DNA from: Rhodocyclaceae bacterium
Lineage (GTDB): Bacteria > Pseudomonadota > Gammaproteobacteria > Burkholderiales > Rhodocyclaceae
Assembly: GCA_028713915.1 (NCBI GenBank)
Contig: JAQTNK010000018.1
Span: forward strand, 1-64,000
Direction: 5' to 3'
Length of the DNA stretch: 64,000 nucleotides
How positions within the stretch are numbered: position 1 is the first letter of the stretch; each line of letters starts with the position of its first letter. Below, piece after piece: positions 1 to 10,614 of the stretch. The position numbers and the translations under genes were made by a program. The notes under the pieces are model-generated. The model made no database searches. It had not been told where the DNA came from and was given only the letters and a program-made list of their open reading frames with translations.

Positions 1-333
1 GCTGACGATGTAGTTGCCGTGATTGATGAAGCATGCCGGCAGCATGAATTGCGGAAAGCCGATGCCGCCTGATTCGGAAAGCATGAGGAAGCGATCTTCG
101 CTCACCGGCGTGTCGAGCGGCGCGTCCCTTTCCTGCCAGTCGGGCATCAGCTCATTCAGGGCGCGCGGGTCCATGACGGCGCCCGAGAGAATGTGGGCGC
201 CGATTTCGGCGCCCTTGTCGATCAGGCAGACGGCGAGCCCGGCGTCGAGCTGCTTGAGACGGATGGCCGCCGCCAGCCCGGCCGGGCCGCCGCCGACGAT
301 GACCACGTCGAACTCCATCGCTTCGCGTTCCAT
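1..333 (-). CDS. Electron transfer flavoprotein-ubiquinone oxidoreductase, N-terminal part (gene runs off the window)
   Basis: The first 111 codons of a minus-strand gene are present; the rest lies before position 1. The protein opens [19 protein letters not shown], a Rossmann FAD-binding GxGxxG-type loop, followed by the segment [16 protein letters not shown] that is typical of ETF-QO (the FixC/ETFDH family). Family members pass electrons from electron transfer flavoprotein, reduced by acyl-CoA dehydrogenases, to ubiquinone at the membrane. The placement beside an acyl-CoA thioesterase and acetoacetyl-CoA synthetase fits fatty-acid and acyl-CoA catabolism. The C-terminal 4Fe-4S region cannot be seen here. 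The start at 333 is the first ATG ahead of the FAD motif. Confidence 0.9.
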   Translation of the reverse strand, partial: MEREAMEFDVVIVGGGPAGLAAAIRLKQLDAGLAVCLIDKGAEIGAHILSGAVMDPRALNELMPDWQERDAPLDTPVSEDRFLMLSESGGIGFPQFMLPACFINHGNYIVS

Positions 334-370
334 GTCATTCCCCTGGATATCGGATTCGGTGCCGGCACAT

Positions 371-376
371 TATAAT
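371..376 (+). promoter_or_regulatory. -10 hexamer (TATAAT) upstream of the thioesterase gene
   Basis: A perfect TATAAT lies 28 bases before the thioesterase ATG, in the 71-base gap between divergent genes. No convincing -35 box is visible at 17 bases spacing, so only the -10 element is claimed. Confidence 0.45.
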
Positions 377-404
377 TCGAGCCACTTCATCCAAACGGTA
401 CCGT

Positions 405-815
405 ATGGAAAATTCTCGCAGGCTGGTCCTGACCTCGGTCATGCCGATCCGCTGGGGCGACATGGATGCCCTCGGCCACGTCAACAACACCGTCTATTTC
501 CGCTACATGGAGCAGATCCGCGTCGAGTGGCTCGACCGCCTCGGCTTCGATCTCGGCGCGGCGCGCACGGAGGGCGTGGTGGTCGTCAACGCCAGCTGCA
601 CTTTCCTGCTGCCGCTGACGTATCCCGGCGCCGTCGAAGTGCGCATGTTCTTCGACAAGCCGGGCCGCAGCAGCCTGCAGACCCATTACGAACTGCGCAA
701 GGTCGGCGAAGACACCCTCTACGCGGAGGGAGCGGCGAAGATGGTGTGGGTGAATCAGACTACCGGCAAATCATCGCCGCTGCCCGAATGGATACTTAAA
801 ACCCTTGTGGACTGA
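405..815 (+). CDS. Acyl-CoA thioesterase, 4HBT hotdog family
   Basis: This 136-residue protein is the normal length for a single hotdog-fold thioesterase of the YbgC/4-hydroxybenzoyl-CoA thioesterase type. Residues 16-28 read RWGDMDALGHVNN, where Asp21 aligns with the catalytic aspartate of the family and the HVNN stretch is the usual substrate-side motif. Such enzymes hydrolyse acyl-CoA thioesters in the cytoplasm; the acyl chain preferred here is unknown. The gene lies 21 bases before acetoacetyl-CoA synthetase and is probably cotranscribed with it. The ATG at 405 is chosen because it follows the TATAAT box at a sensible distance and gives a full-length domain. Confidence 0.88.
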   Translation: MENSRRLVLTSVMPIRWGDMDALGHVNNTVYFRYMEQIRVEWLDRLGFDLGAARTEGVVVVNASCTFLLPLTYPGAVEVRMFFDKPGRSSLQTHYELRKVGEDTLYAEGAAKMVWVNQTTGKSSPLPEWILKTLVD

Positions 816-836
816 ACGTCCGCCCCGGAGCCTGCC

Positions 837-2819
<1,983 letters not shown>

Positions 2820-2844
2820 CGCGTCGAGGGCGGCGCGGAAATTC

Positions 2845-3555
2845 TCAGCTGCCGGGCATCTGCTCCAGCAACAGGTGATAGACGAAGGCCAGCAGCGGAA
2901 TCGACTTCTCGGCCGAAACATCGACGAACTGGAGCGCGAGATGGTAGGGCGTATTGCTGTCCGCGCTCTGGTCGATGCTGGTCGAGCGGATCACCGCCGC
3001 TACCTCCAGCAGCGCTTCGACGCCGTTGATCACCGCCTTGAACTTGATGGTGAGCTTCTGGCCCTTGTGGCCGAGCGCGCGCTTGGCCGCCAGGAGCGCG
3101 CCGCCGATGCTCAGGTTGAGCAGCGTGCCGGCTTCCTGGATCGGCACATCGTCGCAGCTGCTGATCGCGCAGATCAGCTTGACGTTGGCGCGGGCGCCCT
3201 TGCGCACGATCAGCGAGCGGACTTCACGCGGATAGGCGAGGTGCAGGTACGGATAGGGCGCATTGACGCTTTTCAGGATCTGCGTCGTGAAAGCGAAGGC
3301 GCTCTTGCCCGAGAAGGCCCGCAGGATGAAGGCCTGGCCTTCGCGCATCAGCAGGTACTTGCCGTCGCACATCGGCGTCGTCACCAGCACGCTGCGGTTC
3401 TGCGACAGCCCGATCAGGCGCACCGAATAGCGCTCGGTGGCACCGGCGACCTGGGCTTGCAAGTTGACGATATCGCCGATGTGAAGACGCGCTTCCTCTA
3501 GCGTAATCAGCTTCTCGGTGGCTTCTTCCCCCACCTGTTCCTGCCCAGCAGCCAT
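2845..3555 (-). CDS. YcgR-like PilZ-domain c-di-GMP receptor
   Basis: This 236-residue protein has an N-terminal YcgR-type flagellar-brake domain (about residues 15-110) and a C-terminal PilZ domain (about 115-235). The c-di-GMP signature is intact: RKGAR at residues 118-122 provides the RxxxR motif and NLSIGG at 147-152 the [D/N]xSxxG motif. Known YcgR proteins bind c-di-GMP and slow flagellar motors; some homologues act on other surface behaviours. There is no signal peptide or membrane segment. It is transcribed away from an HD-GYP gene that could degrade the same messenger, so the two may form a small regulatory pair. No flagellar gene is in the window, so the exact target is inferred. 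Confidence 0.88.
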   Translation of the reverse strand: MAAGQEQVGEEATEKLITLEEARLHIGDIVNLQAQVAGATERYSVRLIGLSQNRSVLVTTPMCDGKYLLMREGQAFILRAFSGKSAFAFTTQILKSVNAPYPYLHLAYPREVRSLIVRKGARANVKLICAISSCDDVPIQEAGTLLNLSIGGALLAAKRALGHKGQKLTIKFKAVINGVEALLEVAAVIRSTSIDQSADSNTPYHLALQFVDVSAEKSIPLLAFVYHLLLEQMPGS

Positions 3556-3765
3556 TCAACGATTCCTTTCCGAAGCCGCGATTATTAGCGCAAATTGATT
3601 TTGAGCACAATCACAACCGCTGCGGGCGGCAATTAACGTCTGCTTTGCCGACATTCGATCCGCCGATGACGGCCCGGCCGGCTGGCCGTTTCGCGGCGGC
3701 TGGTTATCCATGATTGGTAGTAAGCTGCGAAAGCGTCATATTCCGGAAAGAGAGACCGCCGAACC

Positions 3766-5049
3766 ATGAATCTGCCGAACGGCCTGCAGCGCATTCATCC
3801 GAGCCAGTTGAGCGTCGGCATCTACGTCGTCCTCACCGAGCACTGGATGCGCCATCCGTTTCTCTTCAGCAGCTTCGTCATTGCCAACGAAAAGGACTTG
3901 CGCACCATACAGGAACTTGGCGTCGATAGCGTGCTGTACCGCCCCGACAAATCGAAGGCCGCTCCGCTGCCGGCGTCGCTGGCCGCCGCTGCCGTTGCCG
4001 TGCCGGAAGCCAGCGTCGAAAGCGCGGAACACCAGGCGCTGCGGCAAGCGCAGGAGGCGGCCAAGCGCGTGCGCATCGAGCGCGTGCAGGCGCTGCGCAA
4101 GGCGGTCGCGGATGCGGAAAAGCACTACGAGAAAGTGTCGGACGCCGCCAAGAGCTCGCTGACGCGACTGCATGCCGCGCCGGCGGAGTCGACGACGGAA
4201 TTGCTGGCCCTGACCGAAGAACTGGTGAAGGACTTCGGCGCCGACGGCAGCACGCTGCACCTGCTCGGCGTCTCGAAACGCGACGCCGCCGCGCACAACC
4301 ACGCCATGGGCGTGATGGTGCTGGCGGGCATGATCGCGCGCGGCATCGGCATGGCGGAGGCGGACGCCGCCGCCGTCGCCCTCGGCGGCCTGCTGCACGA
4401 CATCGGCCGCGTCAAGGTCGGCGAATCGATCTGGAAGCGCAAGGAAGGCGAGATGACGGCGCCGGAGGCGTCCAAGTTCAAGATGCATCCCGCCTGGGGG
4501 GAGGAAATGCTGCGCGGCGTGCCGCTGCCCCGCCAGGTGCATGAGGCCATCCTGATGCATCACGAGCGCATGGACGGCAGCGGCTACCTCTCGGGCCTGC
4601 GCGGCGATGCCCTGCCGCTGGCCGCCCGCGTGGTCGGGCTGGCCGACCGCTATGAAGCCCTGATCAATCCGTTTTCCCTCGCCGCAGGACTGCAGCCGTA
4701 CCAGGCGCTCGCCAAGCTGTACAGCGAGGAGCAGGGCAAATTCGACCCCTCGTGCCTGAAAGCGCTGATCGCGGCGCTTGGCGTCTATCCGCCCGGCACG
4801 TTCGTCGAGCTGACCAATGGCCAGTGGGGCATCGTCACCAGCTTCGACCGGGGATTGCCGACGCGGCCGACCGTGGCCCTGTACGATCCCGACGTGCCCC
4901 GCGCCGAAGCCCTGCTGGTCAATCTGGGCGAAGCGGAAGAAGTTTCCATCGCCCGCGCCGTGCTGCCGACGGCGATGCCGCAGGCGGCTTTCGACTATCT
5001 GTCGCCGCGCCGGCGCATGGCGTATTTCCCGTCGTCACGCCCGACGTGA
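3766..5049 (+). CDS. DUF3391 and HD-GYP domain phosphodiesterase, with variant motifs
   Basis: A 427-residue cytoplasmic protein. Residues 1-125 form the DUF3391 domain often found before HD-GYP domains, including a charged helical stretch at about 85-125; the HD-GYP domain follows. The HD dyad is at 211-212 (LLHDIGR), the paired histidines at 265-266 (HHERMDGSGYL) and a further aspartate at 294 (LADRYEAL). HD-GYP enzymes hydrolyse c-di-GMP to pGpG or GMP. Two consensus positions differ: the HDxGK lysine is arginine, and the GYP proline is leucine at 275. Metal ligands look present, so activity is likely but not certain. The gene is divergent from the PilZ receptor. Confidence 0.87.
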   Translation: MNLPNGLQRIHPSQLSVGIYVVLTEHWMRHPFLFSSFVIANEKDLRTIQELGVDSVLYRPDKSKAAPLPASLAAAAVAVPEASVESAEHQALRQAQEAAKRVRIERVQALRKAVADAEKHYEKVSDAAKSSLTRLHAAPAESTTELLALTEELVKDFGADGSTLHLLGVSKRDAAAHNHAMGVMVLAGMIARGIGMAEADAAAVALGGLLHDIGRVKVGESIWKRKEGEMTAPEASKFKMHPAWGEEMLRGVPLPRQVHEAILMHHERMDGSGYLSGLRGDALPLAARVVGLADRYEALINPFSLAAGLQPYQALAKLYSEEQGKFDPSCLKALIAALGVYPPGTFVELTNGQWGIVTSFDRGLPTRPTVALYDPDVPRAEALLVNLGEAEEVSIARAVLPTAMPQAAFDYLSPRRRMAYFPSSRPT

Positions 5050-5074
5050 CCGCCTTGCCGGCGTCTGACAAGAA

Positions 5075-5971
5075 TCAGGAACGTCGTCGCGGCGGCGCGG
5101 TGCGCGCCGGGGCCTTGGCGTCGGCGCTGGTCTCGACGAGATAGCCGGCGGCGTCGTCGCGGCCGAGGGCATCGCGCAGGATCGGCAGGGTCTCGCGCAG
5201 CGTCTGCGCCAGCGTCCACGGCGGGTTGACGATGAACAGGCCGCTGCCGAGCATGCCGAAGCCGTCGGCCGCGGTCGCGGAAACGGTCAGCGCGACGTTT
5301 ACCCAGTCGTCGCCGAGCTTCTTCAGCTTTTCCGGCAATTCCCTGGCGTCGCCGCGCTGCAGCTGCGGATACCAGACCGCGAACATGCCGGTGGTGAAGC
5401 GCGCCAGGCCTTCCTTGACGGTCATCACCGTGCGCAGGTAGTCGCGCTTGTCCTCGTAAGCTGGATCGACCAGCGTCAGGCCGCGCCGCGGCGGCGGCGG
5501 CAGCACCGCCTTGAGTTCGAGGAAGCCGTCGGCCTGGCCGATGGCGACGCGGCGCTCGTCGTCGGGGAAGTCGCGGGCGAAGTTCTCGCGCAGCAGCTTG
5601 TTGTCGGTGCCGTGCAATTCGAACAGCCGCAGGCGGTCCTGCGCGCGCAGCAGCCGCATGGCGACGTAGGGCGAGCCCGGATAGCGGCGCAGCTTGCCGT
5701 CGGGGTTGAAGGAGTTCACCACGGCGACGTAGTCGGCCAGCGGCGCCGGCAAGTCGTCGCGCGCCCAGAGGCGCGCAATGCCATCGGCATATTCGGCGTT
5801 TTGCGTCGCATAGCCCTTGTCGAGCGCGTAGCAGCCGGCGCCGGCATGGGTGTCGACGAGCCAGTAGGGCTTGTCCTTCTGGTTCAGGTAGCGGAGCAGC
5901 TGGACGAGGATGAAATGCTTGAGGACGTCGGCATGGTTGCCGGCGTGGAAGGCGTGGCGGTAGCTGAGCAT
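5075..5971 (-). CDS. rlmJ: 23S rRNA (adenine-2030-N6)-methyltransferase RlmJ
   Basis: A 298-residue protein starting [19 protein letters not shown], the hallmark N-terminus of RlmJ (YhiR). A SAM-binding segment [11 protein letters not shown] is at about residues 37-47, and the catalytic loop reads LVDPAYED where the family normally has DPPY. RlmJ methylates A2030 of 23S rRNA. Length matches the family. It is convergent with the HD-GYP gene and divergent from the pseudouridine synthase gene. The proline-to-alanine change in the DPPY motif is the only oddity; the aspartate and tyrosine are kept. Confidence 0.92.
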   Translation of the reverse strand: MLSYRHAFHAGNHADVLKHFILVQLLRYLNQKDKPYWLVDTHAGAGCYALDKGYATQNAEYADGIARLWARDDLPAPLADYVAVVNSFNPDGKLRRYPGSPYVAMRLLRAQDRLRLFELHGTDNKLLRENFARDFPDDERRVAIGQADGFLELKAVLPPPPRRGLTLVDPAYEDKRDYLRTVMTVKEGLARFTTGMFAVWYPQLQRGDARELPEKLKKLGDDWVNVALTVSATAADGFGMLGSGLFIVNPPWTLAQTLRETLPILRDALGRDDAAGYLVETSADAKAPARTAPPRRRS

Positions 5972-6037
5972 GGGCGTGCCGGCGGCAGGAACGAAGGCCG
6001 CAACGTTACCACGGGCGGGCGCAGGCTAAAATGCGCC

Positions 6038-6838
6038 ATGACCGAAAAACGCAATTTCCGCCGCGTGCCCGCGGCGCCGGCGCCGGCGGCTCCTCCGGCC
6101 GACGCGGACGCGCAAGGCGTGCGCATCTCCAAGCTGATGGCCGCGCGCGGCCTGTGTTCGCGGCGCGAGGCCGATGCCTACATCGAGCGCGGCCTCGTCT
6201 TCGTCGGCGGCGAGCGCGTCACCGAACTCGGCACGCGCGCCGCGCCGGATGCCGTCATCACGCTGGCGAACGCGGCGCGCGCCCAGCAGGCGCGGCAGGT
6301 GACCGTGCTGGTGCACAAGCCCATCGGCTACGTCTCCGGCCAGGCCGAAGACGGCCACCGCCCGGCCGTGACGCTGGTGACGCCGCAGACGCAATATGCC
6401 GCCGAGGAAGGCGGGCGTTTCCAGCCGGGGCACCTCAGGGGCTTGGCGCCGGCCGGGCGGCTCGACATCGATTCGACGGGCCTGCTGGTGCTGACCCAGG
6501 ACGGCCGCGTCGCGCGGCTGCTGATCGGCGACGATTCGACCATCGAGAAGGAATACCTGGTGCGCGTCGAGGGCAGTCTCGATGCGCACGGTTTGGCCCT
6601 GCTCAACCACGGTTTGTCGCTCGACGGCAAGGCCTTGCGCCCAGCCAAGGTGAGCTGGGCCAACGAGGACCAGCTGCGCTTCCTGCTCAAGGAAGGCAAG
6701 AAGCGCCAGATCCGCCGCATGTGCGAACTCGTCGGCCTGCGCGTCACCGGCTTGAAGCGCGTGCGCATCGGCGGCGTGCGCCTGGGCGATCTGCCGCTCG
6801 GGCAGTGGCGCTACTTGCGCGAGGACGAGCGCTTCTAG
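6038..6838 (+). CDS. 23S rRNA pseudouridine synthase, RsuA/RluB/RluF family
   Basis: A 266-residue protein with an N-terminal S4 RNA-binding domain (about residues 30-80, containing [21 protein letters not shown]) and a catalytic pseudouridine synthase domain. The catalytic motif is [14 protein letters not shown] at about residues 147-160, where the aspartate after GRL is the nucleophile. The RQIRRMCE motif lies near the C-terminus. The opening TEKRNFRR and overall arrangement resemble RluF, which modifies U2604, but RluB or RsuA-like specificity cannot be excluded. The start at 6038 is chosen over a nearby out-of-frame ATG at 6031. It may share a divergent promoter region with rlmJ. Confidence 0.85.
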   Translation: MTEKRNFRRVPAAPAPAAPPADADAQGVRISKLMAARGLCSRREADAYIERGLVFVGGERVTELGTRAAPDAVITLANAARAQQARQVTVLVHKPIGYVSGQAEDGHRPAVTLVTPQTQYAAEEGGRFQPGHLRGLAPAGRLDIDSTGLLVLTQDGRVARLLIGDDSTIEKEYLVRVEGSLDAHGLALLNHGLSLDGKALRPAKVSWANEDQLRFLLKEGKKRQIRRMCELVGLRVTGLKRVRIGGVRLGDLPLGQWRYLREDERF

Positions 6839-6926
6839 GACGTGCGCGTCTCGGCCGGCTCGAAGGACGCTGCCGCCGCAGCGCCGCAGCGCGGGCGAAA
6901 GGCCGCGTGCCGCGGCCGAACTTCGG

Positions 6927-6932
6927 TATAAT
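6927..6932 (+). promoter_or_regulatory. -10 hexamer (TATAAT) upstream of surE
   Basis: A perfect TATAAT is embedded in CTTCGGTATAATTTTGGCC, about 90 bases before the surE ATG. The -35 region is GC-rich with no clear match, so recognition may need an activator. It probably drives surE-pcm-nlpD and part of rpoS expression. Confidence 0.45.
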
Positions 6933-7021
6933 TTTGGCCACGGGATGCGAGTTGCGAGTGCGCGTCCTGCCGCGTCAATTTCCTTTCTTCGCCCATCATC
7001 AGACAGACCACGGCCGCCGTC

Positions 7022-7765
7022 ATGCGCATCCTGCTTAGCAACGACGACGGCTATTTCGCTCCCGGCATCGAGGCGCTCGATCGTGCGCTGGCCGGCTTGG
7101 CCGAGATAGTCGTCGTGGCGCCCGAGCGCGACCGCAGCGGCGCCAGCAATTCCCTCACCCTCGATCGGCCGCTGAGCCTGCGCCGCGCCGTCAGCGGCTA
7201 CCATTATGTCAATGGCACGCCGACCGATTGCGTGCACCTGGCGGTGACCGGCATGCTCGAGCAGTTGCCGGACATGGTGATGTCCGGCATCAACCTCGGC
7301 GCCAACATGGGCGACGACACGATCTACTCGGGCACCGTCGCCGCCGCCACCGAGGGCTATCTGCTCGACATACCGTCGTTTGCGGTGTCGCTGGCGAGCA
7401 AGCGCGGCAATCATTTCGACACGGCCGGCCGCGTCGCCCGCGAACTGGCGGAGCGCTTCATGCGCCAGGGCTTCACGGCGCCGCTACTGTTGAACGTCAA
7501 TGTGCCCGACGTGCCCTACGACGAACTGCGCGGCTTCAAGGTGACGCGCCTCGGCCGCCGCCACAAGGCCGAAGGCGTGGTGAAGCAGATCACGCCGCGC
7601 CACGAGACCGTGTATTGGGTGGGCGCCGCCGGCGAGGCCGCCGATGCCGGCGAGGGCACCGATTTCCATGCCGTCGCCAACGGCTATGTTTCCCTGACGC
7701 CGCTGCAGATCGACCTCACCCACAACGCCCAGATCGGCGCCGTCGCGGACTGGCTGGGGCAATGA
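7022..7765 (+). CDS. surE: 5'/3'-nucleotidase SurE
   Basis: A 247-residue protein starting [16 protein letters not shown]. The NDDG metal-binding motif at residues 7-10 is diagnostic of SurE, and [22 protein letters not shown] supplies the second conserved metal and nucleotide site. SurE dephosphorylates ribonucleoside and deoxyribonucleoside monophosphates and is linked to stationary-phase survival. The gene is first in the classic surE-pcm-nlpD-rpoS order. Its TGA stop overlaps the pcm ATG in an ATGA arrangement, showing translational coupling. Confidence 0.96.
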   Translation: MRILLSNDDGYFAPGIEALDRALAGLAEIVVVAPERDRSGASNSLTLDRPLSLRRAVSGYHYVNGTPTDCVHLAVTGMLEQLPDMVMSGINLGANMGDDTIYSGTVAAATEGYLLDIPSFAVSLASKRGNHFDTAGRVARELAERFMRQGFTAPLLLNVNVPDVPYDELRGFKVTRLGRRHKAEGVVKQITPRHETVYWVGAAGEAADAGEGTDFHAVANGYVSLTPLQIDLTHNAQIGAVADWLGQ

Positions 7766-8421
7766 CCTTGACGCTCAACGGCATCGGCATGACGTCCCAG
7801 CGCACGCGCGCGCGCATGATCGAGCGCTTGCGCGAACAGGGCATTCGCGACGAGCGCGTGCTGACCGCGATCAGCGCCGTGCCGCGTCACATTTTCGTCG
7901 GCGAGGCGCTGGCGCATCGCGCCTACGAGGACACGGCGCTGCCGCTGGTGCTCGGCCAGACCATCTCGCAGCCGTATGTCGTCGCGCGCATGATCGAGCT
8001 GCTGCTCGCCGGCCGCGACAGCCTCGGCAAGACGCTCGAGGTCGGTGCCGGCTGCGGCTACCAGGCCGCGGTGCTGGCGATGCTGACCAAGCAGGTGTTT
8101 GCGGTCGAGCGCCTGGCGCCGCTGCTGGCGCAGGCGCGCGATAACCTGCGCCAGTTGAAGCTCGGCCAGGTCCGCCTCAAGCATGCAGATGGCATGATCG
8201 GGCTGCCCGAGGCGGCGCCTTTCGACACCATCATCGTCGCCGCGGCGGCGGCCCGTGCGCCGCAATCCCTGCTCGACCAGCTGGCGCCGGCCGGACGCCT
8301 GATGATTCCGCTCGGCGGCGCCGACCAGTCGCTTTGCCTGTTCGATCGCACGCCGCAGGGGATTGTCGAGACGCGCTTCGATGGGGTACGCTTTGTGCCA
8401 TTGTTGCCGGGGGTCGCGTGA
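7762..8421 (+). CDS. pcm: Protein-L-isoaspartate O-methyltransferase
   Basis: A 219-residue SAM-dependent methyltransferase that repairs isoaspartyl residues in damaged proteins. Conserved features are [22 protein letters not shown] near residue 40, the substrate-side motif [11 protein letters not shown] at about 67-77, and the SAM motif [15 protein letters not shown] at about 92-106. The start ATG at 7762 overlaps the surE stop; upstream in-frame sequence only reads through surE. The stop overlaps the GTG start of nlpD, so translation of all three genes is linked. Confidence 0.95.
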   Translation: MTLTLNGIGMTSQRTRARMIERLREQGIRDERVLTAISAVPRHIFVGEALAHRAYEDTALPLVLGQTISQPYVVARMIELLLAGRDSLGKTLEVGAGCGYQAAVLAMLTKQVFAVERLAPLLAQARDNLRQLKLGQVRLKHADGMIGLPEAAPFDTIIVAAAAARAPQSLLDQLAPAGRLMIPLGGADQSLCLFDRTPQGIVETRFDGVRFVPLLPGVA

Positions 8422-9389
8422 ACTACCGATATGTCCTTGCTGCCATGATGCTTGCCGGGTGCGCCAGCCACGCGCCCGCGCCGGTGATCGAGCGCGGCGC
8501 GCCGGCGCGCGAAGCGGCGGCCAGCAAGCCGGCGCTAGCGGTGCCCGTGGGCGGCGAAGGCCGCGTCTTGTACACGGTGAAGAAGGGCGACACGCTTTAC
8601 AGCATCGCCCTGGAGCACGGCCAGGACTACAAGGACGTCGCGGCCTGGAACAATCTCGACAATCCCAATCGCATCCAGGTCGGCCAGCAGTTGCGCGTGA
8701 GTCCGCCGGAAGGCGAGGAGCCGGTGGCGGTGGCCAAGCCGGTGCTGAGTTCCGCGCCGGTCGAGACCAAAACGGAAGGCGGCGGCGCCAGCGGCGGCGC
8801 CAATAACGGCGTCAACAGCGGCGCCAATACGGCCAGCTTCAAGCGCGAGCCGAAAGGCGGCACGGTGCCCTATTCGGACGAGGCGCTGGCGCGCTTGCGC
8901 GAACCGGCGCCGGCGGCGGAGAAGCTCGCCGACAGGCCGGTCGAGAAGGCCGCGGAGAAACCGGCAGCGGCCGAAGCGAATCCGCGCGGCACGCCGCCGC
9001 CGACCGGCGACGATGCCGTCGACTGGGCCTGGCCGGCGCCCGGCAAGACGCTGGCGGGGTTCGTCGACAATGGCGCCGGCGGCAACAAGGGCATCGACAT
9101 CGGCGGCAAGCTGGGCGAACCGGTGCTGGCCGCCGCCGCCGGCAAGGTGGTGTATGTCGGCAGCGGGCTGCGCGGCTATGGCAACCTCGTCATCGTGCGC
9201 CACAATGCCTCGTATCTTTCCGCCTATGCCCACAACAGCAAGATCCTCGTCAAGGAGGCGCAAGCCGTGACCAAGGGCCAGAAGATCGCCGAGATCGGCA
9301 ATTCCGACGCCGATCAGGTGGCGCTGCACTTCGAAATCCGCCGGCTCGGCAAGCCGGTCGATCCGCTCAACTACCTTCCCGCACGCTAG
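8418..9389 (+). CDS. nlpD: NlpD-type lipoprotein, LysM plus degenerate LytM (M23) domain
   Basis: A 323-residue lipoprotein: the signal peptide ends in LAGC, with Cys15 as the lipidated residue. A LysM peptidoglycan-binding domain (about residues 52-97, [15 protein letters not shown]) is followed by a Pro/Ala/Glu-rich linker and a C-terminal M23 domain. The M23 metal residues are degenerate (KGIDIGG, AYAHN, LHFEIRR). This matches NlpD proteins, which activate the division amidase AmiC rather than cut peptidoglycan themselves. I chose the GTG start at 8418, which overlaps the pcm stop and keeps the complete signal peptide; the next in-frame ATG would destroy it. rpoS follows 7 bases downstream. 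Confidence 0.93.
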   Translation: MNYRYVLAAMMLAGCASHAPAPVIERGAPAREAAASKPALAVPVGGEGRVLYTVKKGDTLYSIALEHGQDYKDVAAWNNLDNPNRIQVGQQLRVSPPEGEEPVAVAKPVLSSAPVETKTEGGGASGGANNGVNSGANTASFKREPKGGTVPYSDEALARLREPAPAAEKLADRPVEKAAEKPAAAEANPRGTPPPTGDDAVDWAWPAPGKTLAGFVDNGAGGNKGIDIGGKLGEPVLAAAAGKVVYVGSGLRGYGNLVIVRHNASYLSAYAHNSKILVKEAQAVTKGQKIAEIGNSDADQVALHFEIRRLGKPVDPLNYLPAR

Positions 9390-9396
9390 GTCGACC

Positions 9397-10308
9397 GTGG
9401 CTGAAGAAGAGTTCCGCGACGATTTCGACAGCATCGATCTGGCCGGCAGCGGCGATGGCGGCGAGGTCGAGTTTCTCGACGACGTCACCCAGCTCTACCT
9501 GAACGAAATCGGCGCCACCGCGCTGCTGCGCCCGGACGAGGAACTGCGCCTGTCCCGCGCCAGCCGCGACGGCGACTTCGCCGCGCGCCAGCGCATGATC
9601 GAGGCCAACCTGCGCCTCGTCGTCAGCATCGCCAAGCACTATCAGCACCGCGGCGTGCCGTTCGACGACCTCATCGAGGAAGGCAACCTCGGCCTCATTC
9701 ATTCGCTGGAGAAATTCGATCCCGAGCGCGGCTTCCGCTTCTCGACGTATGCGACCTGGTGGATACGCCAGAACATCGAGCGCGCCATCATGAACCAGTC
9801 GCGCACCATTCGCCTGCCGGTGCATGTCGTCAAGGAACTCAACCTCGTCCTGCGCGCGCTGCGCAAGTTCGAGTCGGAAGAGGAGGACGATCCGCACGCG
9901 GACGTCATCGCGGTGGCGAATTTCCTCGGCAAGCCGGTCGACGAAGTGCGGCAGGTGCTGCGCTTCAACGAGCGCACCACGTCGCTCGATGCGCCGCTGG
10001 ATATCGATCCCGACCTCACCGTCGCCGACGCCATCGCCGACGACCAGTCGCTCGATCCCGAACTCCAGTTCGAACATGCCGAGATCGAGCACTACGTCGC
10101 CGACTGGGTGGCGCAGCTCACCGACAAGCAGCGCCTCGTCATCGAGCGCCGCTACGGCCTCAACGGCTTCGAAGTCAGCACGCTGGAGCGGCTGGCGGAT
10201 GAACTCGGCGTCACGCGCGAGCGCGTGCGCCAGATTCAGATCGAGGCCTTGGCCCAGTTGCGCCGACGCATGGCGCGCGCCGGCGTCGGGCGCGACGCAC
10301 TGCTGTAG
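9397..10308 (+). CDS. rpoS: RNA polymerase sigma factor RpoS (sigma-38)
   Basis: A 303-residue group 2 sigma-70 factor. Region 1.2 contains [15 protein letters not shown], region 2 has [39 protein letters not shown] split over the core- and -10-binding helices, and region 4 ends with [19 protein letters not shown], the -35-binding helix-turn-helix. Position after nlpD identifies it as the stationary-phase and general stress factor rather than RpoD or RpoH. The start is GTG at 9397. It is slightly shorter than the enterobacterial protein, mainly at the N-terminus. In relatives rpoS is transcribed mostly from a promoter inside nlpD, which I cannot pinpoint here. Confidence 0.95.
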   Translation: MAEEEFRDDFDSIDLAGSGDGGEVEFLDDVTQLYLNEIGATALLRPDEELRLSRASRDGDFAARQRMIEANLRLVVSIAKHYQHRGVPFDDLIEEGNLGLIHSLEKFDPERGFRFSTYATWWIRQNIERAIMNQSRTIRLPVHVVKELNLVLRALRKFESEEEDDPHADVIAVANFLGKPVDEVRQVLRFNERTTSLDAPLDIDPDLTVADAIADDQSLDPELQFEHAEIEHYVADWVAQLTDKQRLVIERRYGLNGFEVSTLERLADELGVTRERVRQIQIEALAQLRRRMARAGVGRDALL

Positions 10309-10311
10309 GGA

Positions 10312-10329
10312 CTGCTGCTTGGGCAGCAG
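10312..10329 (+). terminator. Short hairpin just after rpoS
   Basis: A 7-bp perfect stem CTGCTGC/GCAGCAG with a TTGG loop begins four bases after the rpoS stop. There is no U-tract, so it is a weak or non-classical terminator at best, or a 3'-end protecting hairpin. Confidence 0.35.
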
Positions 10330-10335
10330 CGGCGC

Positions 10336-10437
10336 GCCACGGACGGCAGGTGTCCGATTCCCTCCATGTCCCCCGGGCGGAAAAAGCGCCGGCCCTCCTC
10401 CTTTACTTGCGGGAATCGGACACCCGCCATCCGTGGC
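10336..10437 (-). repeat. Structured repeat element 1 (27-bp stem with conserved core)
   Basis: Two arms (10336-10362 and 10411-10437) form a 27-bp helix around a 48-base core. Read on the minus strand, the only two non-Watson-Crick positions are U-G and G-U pairs; on the plus strand they would be mismatches. The core holds AAGTAAAGGAGGAGG, a small GGCG/CGCC hairpin and GGGGGACATGGA. The second copy at 10490-10595 has the same core in the opposite orientation but a quite different stem. No coding function is evident. The element sits between the convergent rpoS and mltB genes. Confidence 0.8.
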
Positions 10438-10489
10438 CGGGACCCTCTGTGCGTGCCTTGAGCTGCTTGAAGATCGTACGGTGGTTCCG

Positions 10490-10595
10490 GATCGGGCCGG
10501 TGGGGTGCCCTGCTGCGCGTAAGTAAAGGAGGAGGAGGCGGCCTTACCGCCGACGGGGGACATGGAGCGCGGCAGGGCACCCCGCCGGCCCGATC
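10490..10595 (+). repeat. Structured repeat element 2 (28-bp stem with the same core, inverted)
   Basis: Arms 10490-10517 and 10568-10595 pair over 28 bp with two U-G wobbles in the plus-strand RNA. The core shares AAGTAAAGGAGGAGG and GGGGGACATGGAG with element 1, here separated by a GGCGG/CCGCC hairpin. Stem sequences of the two elements differ at most positions, yet both pair almost perfectly, and the inner hairpin also covaries. The element reads toward mltB in antisense. Whether it is a mobile palindromic repeat, a terminator or an RNA is undecided. Confidence 0.8.
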
Positions 10596-10614
10596 GCGCT
10601 CACAGCGCCCAATA

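Noticed and set aside
8836-9389. NlpD as an active peptidase
   Set aside because: The zinc-binding residues of the M23 domain are missing, as usual for amidase activators.
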